This document shows, piece by piece, positions 18,289-26,701 of a stretch of DNA of 64,000 bases. Under the pieces are notes generated by a model. It was not told where the DNA came from. It worked only from the letters and a program-made list of their open reading frames with translations, and did no database searches. The stretch comes from Deltaproteobacteria bacterium (lineage in GTDB: Bacteria; Desulfobacterota; B13-G15; RBG-16-54-18), in assembly GCA_016927065.1 (NCBI GenBank), contig JAFGNJ010000005.1, forward strand, positions 239,564 through 303,563, read 5' to 3'. A program made the position numbers and the translations under genes. Position 1 is the stretch's first letter, and the number at the start of each line of letters is the position of its first letter.

Positions 18289-19161
18289 ATGGTTGGTATT
18301 CAAAAACTATTTTTTATAGCGCTCTTTGTTTTATCCGTCCTTAGCCTCATGGCTTGTGATAAGACCACCCCCCACAACGGACAGGAACTAGCAAGGATAA
18401 ACGGTCACGTAATCACTCTGGAGGAGTTTGAACAGGAGATGGAACGGCTTTCGGAATCTGCTAAGCTACAAATGATCTCCGAAGAGGGAAGAAGAAAATT
18501 TTTGCAAGAACTTATAAGTCAAGAACTCCTCTTGCAGGAGGCAAAAAAGAAGGGATTGCACGAGAACAAAGAGATACTGGCCAATGTAGCGATGTTCAAA
18601 AAGGGATTAATCATCAATGCCCTTGGAGAAGAACTCTGTTTAGGCAAGGATGAGGTGAGCGACGAAGAGGTGGAGGCTTATTATCGTTCGAACAAAAAGG
18701 AGTTTGTTCTGGAGCAGGTGTGGATTAGACATATACTGCTGAAGACGCTCGAAGAGGCCAAGGAGATTAAAAAACGGTTGCTTCGAGGCGAGGACTTTAT
18801 CACGTTGACAAAACAATACTCTATTTGGATGCCTACTAAGATGAAGGGGGGAGACCTGGGCTATATCAAGCGGGGTATGGTGCATAAATCATTTGAAGAG
18901 GCCGCCTTCGCCTTGAAAAAACAAGGAGATTTGAGCGATATCGTTAAAACGGAGTTTGGTTATAATATCATTCGTCTTGAAGACAAGATAGGTCCCCGAC
19001 AGCTCACGTTTCCCGAGGTGCAAGAAGAGATTAGAAACAATCTCAGGAAAAAAAAGAGGGAGAAAATTCTCACTGCCTATCTGCAAAACCTACGTGAAAA
19101 AGCTCAAATCCACATTTATGAGGCACTGCTTGCCGCTGAGGAGGAAGAAGAGGTTCCATGA
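18289..19161 (+). CDS. PpiC/parvulin-type peptidyl-prolyl isomerase, lipoprotein
   Basis: A 290-residue exported folding factor. The N-terminus has a hydrophobic stretch ending in the lipobox LSLMAC, so it is predicted to be a lipoprotein. A SurA_N-like helical region (INGHVITLEEFEQEMERL) is followed by one parvulin domain (VWIRHILLKTLEEAKEIKKRL ... KGGDLGYIKRGMVHKSFEEAAF). It is the first of three consecutive rotamase genes after mfd. It likely assists outer-membrane or periplasmic protein folding. The start overlaps nothing, and the stop overlaps the next gene by 4 nt. Confidence 0.88.
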   Translation: MVGIQKLFFIALFVLSVLSLMACDKTTPHNGQELARINGHVITLEEFEQEMERLSESAKLQMISEEGRRKFLQELISQELLLQEAKKKGLHENKEILANVAMFKKGLIINALGEELCLGKDEVSDEEVEAYYRSNKKEFVLEQVWIRHILLKTLEEAKEIKKRLLRGEDFITLTKQYSIWMPTKMKGGDLGYIKRGMVHKSFEEAAFALKKQGDLSDIVKTEFGYNIIRLEDKIGPRQLTFPEVQEEIRNNLRKKKREKILTAYLQNLREKAQIHIYEALLAAEEEEEVP

Positions 19162-20147
19162 GAGATAACCTCAGCTTCAGATATTGCATATCAAGCCTCA
19201 TGATCTTGGCCGTTGCTGTTCTGAACTCATGCACGAACAAGATGCCATCCCATATAGTAGCGGAGGTTAACGGCGATTCTATCACGGTAGAAGAATTCAC
19301 AGCGGAATTCTTTCCATTAATTAAAGGATACCACACCACACTCTCCCCGCAAGAAGAAAAGTCCCTCTCAAATTTGAAAGAGGCCTTCTTGGATCAGCTC
19401 ATTGAAAAGAAGCTTATCCTGAGTAATGCCCAAACAATGGGGATAACGGTGAGCGAAGAAGAGGTGGAGGATGCCTTCTCCTATATTAAAAAGACCTATC
19501 CTGAAGGTGGGTTTGATGAAGTCGTGCACGATGAAGACTCTCTCAGTCAGTGGAAAGAAAAATTATACCAGCGCCTTGTGATCGAAAAGGTTATCAGCCG
19601 GGTCTCTCAGATTACCGCCCCCATTGATGAGGATGTCTTGCGGAAGTACTACCAGGAACATCAATCGGAGTTTACGGTACCTGATCAAGTAAGGGTGCGA
19701 CAGATCGTAGTAAAAGAGCGCAAAGACGCGGAAAATATTCTGAGGATGCTCAAGCAGGGGAAATCTTTTGAAGATCTGGCACGACGACATTCTATCGGGC
19801 CTGAGGCAGAGCAGGGAGGTGACCTTGAGTTTTTCGGCCGTGGGGATATGCCGGAAGAGTTTGACGTGGTATTTTCTCTTAAAGAAGGAGAGTTGAGCGA
19901 TATCGTGCAGAGCCCTTATGGCTATCACATTTTTCAGGTCGTCTCCAGGCGAGGACAATCGGAACCGCAATTTGCTGAAGTCAAGGATCAGATTAAGAAG
20001 AAGATCGTCCGAGAGGAGGAAGAAAAGGCATTTCAAGTGTGGTTGAAACAGGCCAAGAAAAAGGCCCATATTAGAATAAATAGAGGGGCCCTTGAGGCAA
20101 TAGGACTTCCTGCTGCTCAACAGGAGGAAGTACAGAAGAATCCATAA
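19158..20147 (+). CDS. PpiC/parvulin-type peptidyl-prolyl isomerase, lipoprotein (second copy)
   Basis: A 329-residue paralogue of the upstream gene. The N-terminal signal ends in a probable lipobox (AVAVLNSC). A SurA_N-like region with VNGDSITVEEFTAEFFP and LDQLIEKKLILSNAQTMG precedes one parvulin domain (VPDQVRVRQIVVKERKDAENILRML ... GGDLEFFGRGDMPEEFDVVF). Translation is probably coupled to the first isomerase through the 4-nt overlap. Confidence 0.88.
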   Translation: MRDNLSFRYCISSLMILAVAVLNSCTNKMPSHIVAEVNGDSITVEEFTAEFFPLIKGYHTTLSPQEEKSLSNLKEAFLDQLIEKKLILSNAQTMGITVSEEEVEDAFSYIKKTYPEGGFDEVVHDEDSLSQWKEKLYQRLVIEKVISRVSQITAPIDEDVLRKYYQEHQSEFTVPDQVRVRQIVVKERKDAENILRMLKQGKSFEDLARRHSIGPEAEQGGDLEFFGRGDMPEEFDVVFSLKEGELSDIVQSPYGYHIFQVVSRRGQSEPQFAEVKDQIKKKIVREEEEKAFQVWLKQAKKKAHIRINRGALEAIGLPAAQQEEVQKNP

Positions 20148-20162
20148 AGGAGGTGAATTTAG

Positions 20163-21131
20163 GTGATAAAAAGAATAAGCCTTGTAATTTTTATTTTTTT
20201 CTTGTTGATCCCCTTTCCTTCGTCAGCGAAGGTGTTCGATCGAGTAGTTGGAGTTGTGGATGGTGAGGTGATAACCCTCGCCGACCTTGATGAAGCAATG
20301 CCGCAGTATGGGATGGTAAACATCCTTGATGCAGGGAACCCTTTAGACAAGGAAATGAGGCTAAACCAGGCGCGCAAGGCAGTCCTGCAATCGTTAATTG
20401 AAGAAAAAATGTTACAAAAGACGGCTAATCGCCTTGGAATCAAGGTTGGTACCGAAGAAGCGGATAATGCTTTCGCAAAGATGAAGGAGGATGGGAAAAT
20501 AGACGACGCCCAAGCAGAAAAGGAACTCATTAGACAGGGATTTAGCGTAGAAGGGTATCGACATTTTCTCACGGTACAAATCAGACGAGCCCGGATCATT
20601 GAGTCCCTCATCAAGCCTAACATATCAATGGCCGAAGAAAAGCTACGGGAATATTATCAAGCTAACATAAATAAGTATCAATCCCCCGAGTTGAGGGTGA
20701 GCCAGATAGTGATTCAGGTCCCCCCTGAACCTCAAGCCAAAGATTGGGAGGCCGCCAAAAAAAAGATGGACATGGTGTTGGAAAATCTGAAGAAGGGGGC
20801 GACATTTGAAGAGATGGCTCGCCAATACTCGGATGACTCGACATCGGCCAGTTCGGGAGGAGATCTCGGCTTCTTCGCAAAAGGAGAGATAATGCCGTTA
20901 CTTGAGGCGGTGGTTTTCAATATGAACGTGGGAGAGATAAGTGAAACCCTTCAATCCGCTCAAGCACTCCATATCTTCAAGGTGACGGACAAGAGAGAAG
21001 GAACATTGTACTCCTTTGACGAAATCAAAGAGCGGGTCATGGCAGATTACTACCGAGAAGAGGTGACAAAACACTATATCAAGTGGCTGGATGATTTAAA
21101 GGCACGTTCAAACGTGGAGGTAAAGCTTTAG
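20163..21131 (+). CDS. SurA-like periplasmic peptidyl-prolyl isomerase
   Basis: A 322-residue protein with a cleavable signal sequence (VIFIFFLLIPFPSSA) but no lipobox, so it is predicted soluble in the periplasm. A SurA_N chaperone region (FDRVVGVVDGEVITLADLDEAMPQ ... LIEEKMLQKTANRLGI) is followed by a single parvulin domain (SPELRVSQIVIQVPPEPQAKDW ... SGGDLGFFAKGEIMPLLEAVVF). E. coli SurA has two parvulin domains; this has one. A GTG start follows AAAGGAGGTGAATTTAG. It probably handles outer-membrane protein biogenesis with its two lipoprotein neighbours. Confidence 0.87.
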   Translation: MIKRISLVIFIFFLLIPFPSSAKVFDRVVGVVDGEVITLADLDEAMPQYGMVNILDAGNPLDKEMRLNQARKAVLQSLIEEKMLQKTANRLGIKVGTEEADNAFAKMKEDGKIDDAQAEKELIRQGFSVEGYRHFLTVQIRRARIIESLIKPNISMAEEKLREYYQANINKYQSPELRVSQIVIQVPPEPQAKDWEAAKKKMDMVLENLKKGATFEEMARQYSDDSTSASSGGDLGFFAKGEIMPLLEAVVFNMNVGEISETLQSAQALHIFKVTDKREGTLYSFDEIKERVMADYYREEVTKHYIKWLDDLKARSNVEVKL

Positions 21132-21154
21132 CTCCTTTTTTTTAGTAGCTCGAT

Positions 21155-22162
21155 ATGCCTTTCCCCCTTATCGCCATAACTATGGGCGACCCTGCCGGTA
21201 TAGGACCGGAGATCATCGTCAAGGCCATAGGTGAGAAAACAATCTTTGCTCAGTGCCGGCCCGTGGTTTTAGGCGATAAGGGAATATTAATGTATACTGC
21301 TCAATGGTTGAAAAGTTCTGTTACAATCAAAAAAATCGAGGAACCTGCAAAAGGAGTTTTTAACCCGGGGATCTTGAACATTCTACCCCTCACTGATCTC
21401 CCCCCGGAGGAGGTTCCTCTCGGCACGCCCCAGCGGAAAGGAGGAGAAGCGACCTATCGCTATATCGAAAAGGGGGTAGCGCTGGCGCAGGAGGGTATCG
21501 TTGACGCCCTGGTAACGGCCCCTATCAGTAAAGAAGCCCTCAACGAGGCGGGATATCCCTTTCCCGGCCACACGGAATTCCTGGCACACCTGACTCGGGC
21601 GGAGGATCAGGTGATGATGTTGGCGGGTCCTAAACTGCGCGTAGCCCTGGTGACGACACATCTCCCTTTGCGTGAGGTCCCTGCCGCCCTAACCCACGTG
21701 CGGATCAAGAAGACCATCGTTACTACTTTTCAGGGGTTACAACAATACTTTGGTATCACAAATCCCCGCTTGGCTGTGGCAGGGCTCAACCCCCATGCCG
21801 GCGAGGGTGGCCTCTTCGGCTCAGAAGAAGAGGAAGTTATCGCACCTGCCGTAGCGGAGTGTCGTCACGAGGGTATGGCAGTTGATGGGCCCCTCCCTCC
21901 AGATTCCCTCTTTTTCAACGCTGCTTCGGGAAGATATGATGCCGTTGTAGCCATGTACCATGACCAGGGTTTGATCCCCCTGAAGCTCCTACACTTCAGA
22001 GATGGAGTGAACATCACCCTGGGATTGCCCATCATCAGGACCTCTGTCGGTCATGGGACAGGCTATGACATCGCAGGTCAAGGGGTGGCTGATCCCACGA
22101 GCCTCATTAATGCCATCCTGACGGCATCGCAGATGGTCGTGGCCACGAAAAGCAAGAATTAA
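21155..22162 (+). CDS. pdxA: 4-hydroxythreonine-4-phosphate dehydrogenase PdxA
   Basis: An NAD-dependent, metal-requiring enzyme of the DXP-dependent pyridoxal phosphate pathway. ITMGDPAGIGPEIIVKA opens the protein, VTAPISKEALNEAGYPFPGHTEFLAHLT carries the first metal/substrate site, GLNPHAGEGGLFGSEE and AMYHDQGLIPLKLLHF carry further conserved His and Asp residues, and GHGTGYDIAGQG is near the end. The 335-residue length is normal. surA-pdxA adjacency is frequent in proteobacteria and supports the SurA-like call upstream. Confidence 0.96.
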   Translation: MPFPLIAITMGDPAGIGPEIIVKAIGEKTIFAQCRPVVLGDKGILMYTAQWLKSSVTIKKIEEPAKGVFNPGILNILPLTDLPPEEVPLGTPQRKGGEATYRYIEKGVALAQEGIVDALVTAPISKEALNEAGYPFPGHTEFLAHLTRAEDQVMMLAGPKLRVALVTTHLPLREVPAALTHVRIKKTIVTTFQGLQQYFGITNPRLAVAGLNPHAGEGGLFGSEEEEVIAPAVAECRHEGMAVDGPLPPDSLFFNAASGRYDAVVAMYHDQGLIPLKLLHFRDGVNITLGLPIIRTSVGHGTGYDIAGQGVADPTSLINAILTASQMVVATKSKN

Positions 22163-22197
22163 GGTGGATTGTCTTTCAGCGGCAGGGGACCGACCCC

Positions 22198-22716
22198 TCA
22201 CGGCTTCAAAAGATCCCACGTTGCTGGAGTTACAACCCCATTAGGCTGTAACCCATTGGCCCGCTTGAACTCAATGATAGCAATCCACGTCTCTTTATTC
22301 CAGACGCCGTCAACCGGCCCGTTATAATACCCCTTCACCTTTAATGCCCGTTGAATATCTATAAGAGGGACATCCACCTCTATCATGGAACATGCGCCAG
22401 CTGGAGGACACGTGGGGTTACAGTACGGTGCGCACGAGGGTGAACAGGTGGGACTGCAATTGGGTGCGCAGGGGTAACACGTGGGGCTACAGGAAGGGGT
22501 GCAAGAGGGCGTACACGTGGGGGTGCAGGTTGGGCTACACGCAGGGGCGCACAGATGACGAGGGGAACATCGCCACGCCACGTCAGTGCCGTTAGCGGCC
22601 TTGATCTCAGGGGGATCAAAGATACCCTTGATGCCAAACAACAATCCCATGTAGAGACCGGCGAGGTACTTCAACGAGTTCTTGATAAAACCCCTTCTGC
22701 TCTCTTTGCGAGCCAT
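22198..22716 (-). CDS. Tat-exported protein with Cys-x-Pro-x repeats and a C-terminal peptidoglycan-binding-like domain (candidate radical SAM substrate)
   Basis: I do not recognise this protein as a whole. The N-terminus ARKESRRGFIKNSLKYLAG has a twin-arginine signal (SRRGFIK) and a hydrophobic segment. Residues about 50-109 contain 15 cysteines, most spaced every four residues in units C-[AST]-P-x (CAPACSPTCTPTCTPSCTPS ...); one unit is shortened to CYPC. No cysteine follows. The last ~55 residues (IDIQRALKVKGYYNGPVDG ... WDLLKP) match a peptidoglycan_binding_1 domain. I chose the ATG at 22716 because AAGGAGG lies 5 nt upstream. It sits 68 nt downstream of a SPASM radical SAM gene on the same strand, so it may be the enzyme's substrate. 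That link is inference. Confidence 0.75.
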   Translation of the reverse strand: MARKESRRGFIKNSLKYLAGLYMGLLFGIKGIFDPPEIKAANGTDVAWRCSPRHLCAPACSPTCTPTCTPSCTPSCSPTCYPCAPNCSPTCSPSCAPYCNPTCPPAGACSMIEVDVPLIDIQRALKVKGYYNGPVDGVWNKETWIAIIEFKRANGLQPNGVVTPATWDLLKP

Positions 22717-22784
22717 TGTCACCTCCTTAGTTCTGTCTCTACACTATAAGTTTAGCGAATGATTACAAAAAAACAAGCACAATA

Positions 22785-24080
22785 TCACTTTTTTTGCCAC
22801 CGTCCACGATAGGGGTCATAGAGGCAACGGGGGGACTTGTCATAGAGGTTTCCCCTTTGGGCATAGGCCAGTGGGCGGCAATCATGGCAGGCGTATCGAT
22901 ACTCGCAATCCTGACATACCTCCACCTGGTCCTTGGTTAACCCCCAAAGCTCTTGCAACCTTTTTTTTTGCAGTGAATCCTTCAAGTTCTCCTCACAGAC
23001 ATTACCGACTATGAGGTCACGTGCGAATATACAGGGCATCACCTCTCCCGTTGCGGTGACGGCCACTTTCCCGGCCCAACAGCTATTGTATCGTTTATTG
23101 TAAAAAAAGGAGTGCCTGTCGGTCCAGAAATTGGCCGCCGTCATGTGGCCGGAAAACTCGCGGGGAAGATCGTGGGGTTGTATCTCCTGAGAACACCCTC
23201 TCCCCGTGGGTCTGACAGGGTCTGGCAACTTATACTCTACCCCCATTTCGTGAAGGAATTCCACCGTCGCGGAGAGATCATGCTGGTTTCGTTTCATGGC
23301 AATGACGGCCACCCGCACCGGAACATTGTTATCCTTAATAAGGGTAATGGCTTTTACTGTCTTGGCATGACTTCCCTGAACCCCTGTAATGCTATCGTGG
23401 GTTTTCGGATCGGCGGAATAGAGGGTAGTGGCGATATGCACGCCGTTATCCCTCAAAAAAGGGATACGTTTTTGGGTGAAGAGGGTAAGGTTAGAGAAGA
23501 TCTCAACAAAAGTGTATCCTGTGCTCCGGGCAAAGCCGACCAATGGAAAAAGGTCTTTTTGCAGGAGTGGTTCACCACCGATAAACTGGACCTGGGAGCA
23601 ACCGAGATCTCGTGCCTGTCGCAATATGAGCTTCCACCCTTCAGCATTCACCCTGTCAGGTCCGGATGAGGAGAGGCAGTCACCGTAGCAATGGATGCAC
23701 CTGAGATTGCAGGTGGAGGTCACCTCCAACCAGATAAACTCCAGGGTGGCCTCAGGAATAGCTTCCTGAGATACGTTTCGGGGCGGAAAAGGGGTATCGG
23801 AGCTCTCCACAATTCCCATATCGATCAATTGATCCACGAACGTCCGGCGCCGTTCCTTGAATATGTTATGCTGAATGGCGGCCACTACGTTGTGGGCAGA
23901 GCGGTTAAGAGAGTAAACCGTCCCTTCCGAAAGGTCATACAAGGCGCTTCTGGCCACACCCTGTATTAAGACGCATCCTTCCTTTAAACGAATATAGTGG
24001 AGACGTTTGCTCTTATCTCCTGAGGTCAGCCTTTGTTTGCCGTATGATTGTCTTGTGGACAATGATAAATCTCTTTCCAC
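22785..24080 (-). CDS. Radical SAM/SPASM maturase-like enzyme with an N-terminal PqqD-like domain
   Basis: A 431-residue protein. Residues about 33-92 (GCVLIQGVARSALYDLSEGTVYSLNR...IDMGIVE) resemble a PqqD/RiPP-recognition-element fold. The radical SAM core has TSTCNLRCIHCYGDC (C124, C128, C131) and FIGGEPLLQKD. The C-terminal SPASM region has C334, C350 (GEVMPC), then C389-x2-C392-x5-C398-x2-C401 and C419, enough for two auxiliary 4Fe-4S clusters. Enzymes of this build modify peptides, for example by forming thioether links from cysteines. The adjacent Cys-rich gene is an obvious candidate partner. GTG start. Precise chemistry cannot be predicted. Confidence 0.85.
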   Translation of the reverse strand: MERDLSLSTRQSYGKQRLTSGDKSKRLHYIRLKEGCVLIQGVARSALYDLSEGTVYSLNRSAHNVVAAIQHNIFKERRRTFVDQLIDMGIVESSDTPFPPRNVSQEAIPEATLEFIWLEVTSTCNLRCIHCYGDCLSSSGPDRVNAEGWKLILRQARDLGCSQVQFIGGEPLLQKDLFPLVGFARSTGYTFVEIFSNLTLFTQKRIPFLRDNGVHIATTLYSADPKTHDSITGVQGSHAKTVKAITLIKDNNVPVRVAVIAMKRNQHDLSATVEFLHEMGVEYKLPDPVRPTGRGCSQEIQPHDLPREFSGHMTAANFWTDRHSFFYNKRYNSCWAGKVAVTATGEVMPCIFARDLIVGNVCEENLKDSLQKKRLQELWGLTKDQVEVCQDCEYRYACHDCRPLAYAQRGNLYDKSPRCLYDPYRGRWQKK

Positions 24081-24143
24081 GACGTATTATACAGCCCCTC
24101 CATCTCCCCGGCAACTGCCGTACGAGGGTCTGTAGAAAGAGTG

Positions 24144-25466
24144 CTACGAGGGCGATGGAATCAACGACTCATGGATCTTTCCGATCCCCCGCTCCCCTTC
24201 GATAGTAAGGAGTTCCGCCTGCATCTCGTGTCCCATCAATTCATCTCCGCCGTCCAAAAGACAAAAGACGTAGTTCCGTGAAAGCCCCCGAAGTCTCCCG
24301 TTTTCTCGACGGTGCTCGATCAAAAAAATGAGTTCCTGCTTAAGAAAGGATGAGTAAAAAGCCCTCTTTTTCTCCCTGCTCAGGGAGCGCAGGGCCTGTA
24401 CCCGCTCCCGCTTCTCCCCCTCCCCTACCTGTCTGGCAAACCCTGCCGCTCTGGTCCTCGGACGGGGAGAGAAGGGAAAGACGTGGAGGTAGCTTATGGG
24501 GAGGGATTGCAGGAGGTCGTAGGTGTAAGCGAAGGCCTGCGCATCCTCACCCGGAAAGCCCACCATAACGTCTGCGCCGATGGCCGCACGGGGCATCCGC
24601 TCGGCGATGCGAAGTACCAACTCTCGGAAAACTGCGCTAGTATAGGGGCGGTTCATCATCCGAAGGATATCATCTGATCCGCTCTGTAAGGAGAGGTGAA
24701 CGTGGGAGCATATCTTGCTGGACGCGATCCAATCGATCAACGCAGGGGTCGTCTCCTGAGGCTCCATGGAGCTGAGGCGAATGCGCGAAGGGGTCTCTGC
24801 TTCTTCGAGTTGCTGCAAAAGGTCTAGGAGGGTAATCTTGGGCTTGAGGTCCGAACCATAGGCGCTGAGGTGGATACCAGCGAGGACGACCTCCCGGTAG
24901 CCCGCCGCTTTAAACTGCCGGAGGGAAGCGGCGACATGCGAGGGGGGGACACTTCGGCTCCTCCCCCGGGCTAGGGGGATGATGCAGTAACTGCACCGGG
25001 CGTTGCACCCATCCTGGATCTTCAGAAAGGCCCGCGTGTGGTTGCGGAAACGTCGGCAATGCAGGTCAGGGGGGGCTTTGGCCTCGCTGATTGTCCCTAC
25101 CTTGATAACACCTCCTCTACCCTGTTGTATCTCCTCCACGATGGCGGGGATGGCCTCTTTTTCCTGGTTGCCTACTACACCATCTGCCCCCAGGGAGAGC
25201 ACTTCCTCGGGGTTGATCTGCGGATAACACCCCGCCGCCAGGAGGATGCCTCGAGGGCTTGACCTCCTGGCCCGGTAAATCCATCGGCGGGACTCGGCTT
25301 GGGCACGGGCGGTAACCATACAGGTGTTAATAATGGTACAATCGGCGCCCGTGCCAAAGGGAATCACCTCCCACCCCTGCATCTCCATGGCCTCCCCCAT
25401 GGCCTCACCCTCGAACTGGTTCACCTTACACCCGAGGGACACAATGCATACCCTACCCCTGTCCAC
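24144..25466 (-). CDS. mtaB: tRNA (N6-L-threonylcarbamoyladenosine(37)-C2)-methylthiotransferase MtaB
   Basis: A radical SAM methylthiotransferase converting t6A37 to ms2t6A37 in tRNAs. The N-terminal UPF0004 domain has VCIVSLGCKVNQFEGEAMGE and TIINTCMVTARAQAESRR; the radical SAM cluster is DGCNARCSYCIIPLARG; a C-terminal TRAM-like segment follows. SLQSGSDDILRMMNRPYT is characteristic. I chose the GTG at 25466 (440 residues), preceded by GGGAGG; the longer track start lies within mnmA. It overlaps the mnmA 3' end by 14 nt, so the two tRNA-modification genes are coupled. Confidence 0.92.
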   Translation of the reverse strand: MDRGRVCIVSLGCKVNQFEGEAMGEAMEMQGWEVIPFGTGADCTIINTCMVTARAQAESRRWIYRARRSSPRGILLAAGCYPQINPEEVLSLGADGVVGNQEKEAIPAIVEEIQQGRGGVIKVGTISEAKAPPDLHCRRFRNHTRAFLKIQDGCNARCSYCIIPLARGRSRSVPPSHVAASLRQFKAAGYREVVLAGIHLSAYGSDLKPKITLLDLLQQLEEAETPSRIRLSSMEPQETTPALIDWIASSKICSHVHLSLQSGSDDILRMMNRPYTSAVFRELVLRIAERMPRAAIGADVMVGFPGEDAQAFAYTYDLLQSLPISYLHVFPFSPRPRTRAAGFARQVGEGEKRERVQALRSLSREKKRAFYSSFLKQELIFLIEHRRENGRLRGLSRNYVFCLLDGGDELMGHEMQAELLTIEGERGIGKIHESLIPSPS

Positions 25467-26535
25467 CCTCAACCTCCCGTATCCACCCCCCCCCCAGCAC
25501 ACGATCATCCTGGTACAAAACCAAGGCCTGCCCGGGCGTGATGGCTTCTTGAGGTTCATCGAAGCGGACAACAACAGTATCCTCTGCGCGGGGGATCACC
25601 TGACAGGGCGCTGCAGCATGGCGATATCTGATCTGCCCGACGGCCCGGAACTCCTCATGAGGCGGCGGTATGGAGATCCAGTGCATCCCCTGGGCCACCA
25701 GGCCCCGTGCCAAAAGGTCCTCCTTGTCTCCCACCACCACGCGATCGAAAGCCGGCTCTATTCTCAAAACGTAGTAGGGCCGGCGTGCCGGGACTCCAAT
25801 CCGCCGCCGCTGTCCGATGGTGAAACCAAATATCCCCTCATGCTTTCCCAGAACCTGGCCTGCTGTATCAACAATCTCCCCCTTCACGCCGATCCGATCC
25901 GCAAGCCTTCTTTGCAGAAAAGCCCGATAATCTCCGTGGGGAATAAAACATATCTCCTGGCTCTCTCCTTCTTCGGTCAGGGGAACCCCCCCTTTCTGCG
26001 CTATCCTCCGAACCTCCGCTTTCGTCAACTCCCCGTTGGGAAAGCGACTGTGGGCAAGCTGTTCCTGGGAAAGCCCCCACAGAAAATAAGACTGGTCCTT
26101 CCTTCTGTCCACACCCCGCAGCAGTACCAACCGCTCCCGTAAGGGATCACTATCAATCCGTGCATAGTGACCCGTCGCGAAAAGCTCCGCCCCCATTTGC
26201 AGGGCATTTTCCAACAGGAGTCCAAATTTGAACCGGGGATTGCAGAGAGCGCAGGGATTAGGGGTCTTGCCGTTGAGGTATTCCCGCAGGAAATACTCGA
26301 CGACCTCCACCTCAAAAAGAGATCGCAGGTCGATGGGGGTAAGGGGAATATTCAGGTATTGGGCTATCCGGAGGGCCTGGCGGAAAGCCGGTTCTTCTGC
26401 AGCGGGGCCTTCCCCCTGCACCTGCATCCACAGGCCGATGACCTCATGCCCCGCTTCTTGTAACCGGAGGGCGGCCACAGAGCTATCCACCCCCCCGCTC
26501 ATGGCTATCACAACTTTTTGATTTGTGGAATGCAT
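25453..26535 (-). CDS. mnmA: tRNA-specific 2-thiouridylase MnmA
   Basis: Thiolates U34 of tRNAs for Lys, Glu and Gln. The PP-loop VVIAMSGGVDSSVAALRL binds ATP, and the two catalytic cysteines are in TPNPCALCNPRFKFG and GESQEICFIPHGDYRAF. The sequence TGHYAR and KDQSYFLWGLSQEQL are further MnmA signatures. The 360-residue length is normal. It is transcribed with mtaB. A palindromic element lies about 100 nt upstream. Confidence 0.96.
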   Translation of the reverse strand: MHSTNQKVVIAMSGGVDSSVAALRLQEAGHEVIGLWMQVQGEGPAAEEPAFRQALRIAQYLNIPLTPIDLRSLFEVEVVEYFLREYLNGKTPNPCALCNPRFKFGLLLENALQMGAELFATGHYARIDSDPLRERLVLLRGVDRRKDQSYFLWGLSQEQLAHSRFPNGELTKAEVRRIAQKGGVPLTEEGESQEICFIPHGDYRAFLQRRLADRIGVKGEIVDTAGQVLGKHEGIFGFTIGQRRRIGVPARRPYYVLRIEPAFDRVVVGDKEDLLARGLVAQGMHWISIPPPHEEFRAVGQIRYRHAAAPCQVIPRAEDTVVVRFDEPQEAITPGQALVLYQDDRVLGGGWIREVEGGQG

Positions 26536-26629
26536 ATGAGAGTCGTAACCAAGTAAGGGCCTAAGAATTCTATCCCGCTTCCATAAATCTACAATGTGTG
26601 TCGCATCTCGACGAATCTGGCCAAAGGGC

Positions 26630-26677
26630 CACCTCCGGCTGTTTTCCTTAAACTTGAATTTAAGGGGCAGGGAGGTG
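26630..26677 (-). repeat. Nested inverted repeat in the leader of mnmA
   Basis: CACCTCC...GGAGGTG (26630-26636, 26671-26677) encloses a second perfect inverted repeat CCTTAAA-N6-TTTAAGG (26646-26665). On the minus-strand transcript this could form a two-tier hairpin about 95 nt before the mnmA ATG. It lacks a following T-run, so it does not look like a simple terminator. Function unknown. Confidence 0.4.
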
Positions 26678-26701
26678 CGGGACTCAAACTCTCTTTTCTG
26701 G

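Noticed and set aside
22380-22570. CRISPR array at the 12-nt repeat
   Set aside because: The period is 12 nt without spacers and is in frame with a protein-coding repeat.
22392-22595. Plus-strand ORF rich in Trp/Arg/Gly opposite the Cys-repeat gene
   Set aside because: It is the antisense shadow of the 12-nt repeat (GGGTNCAN periodicity) with no start signals.
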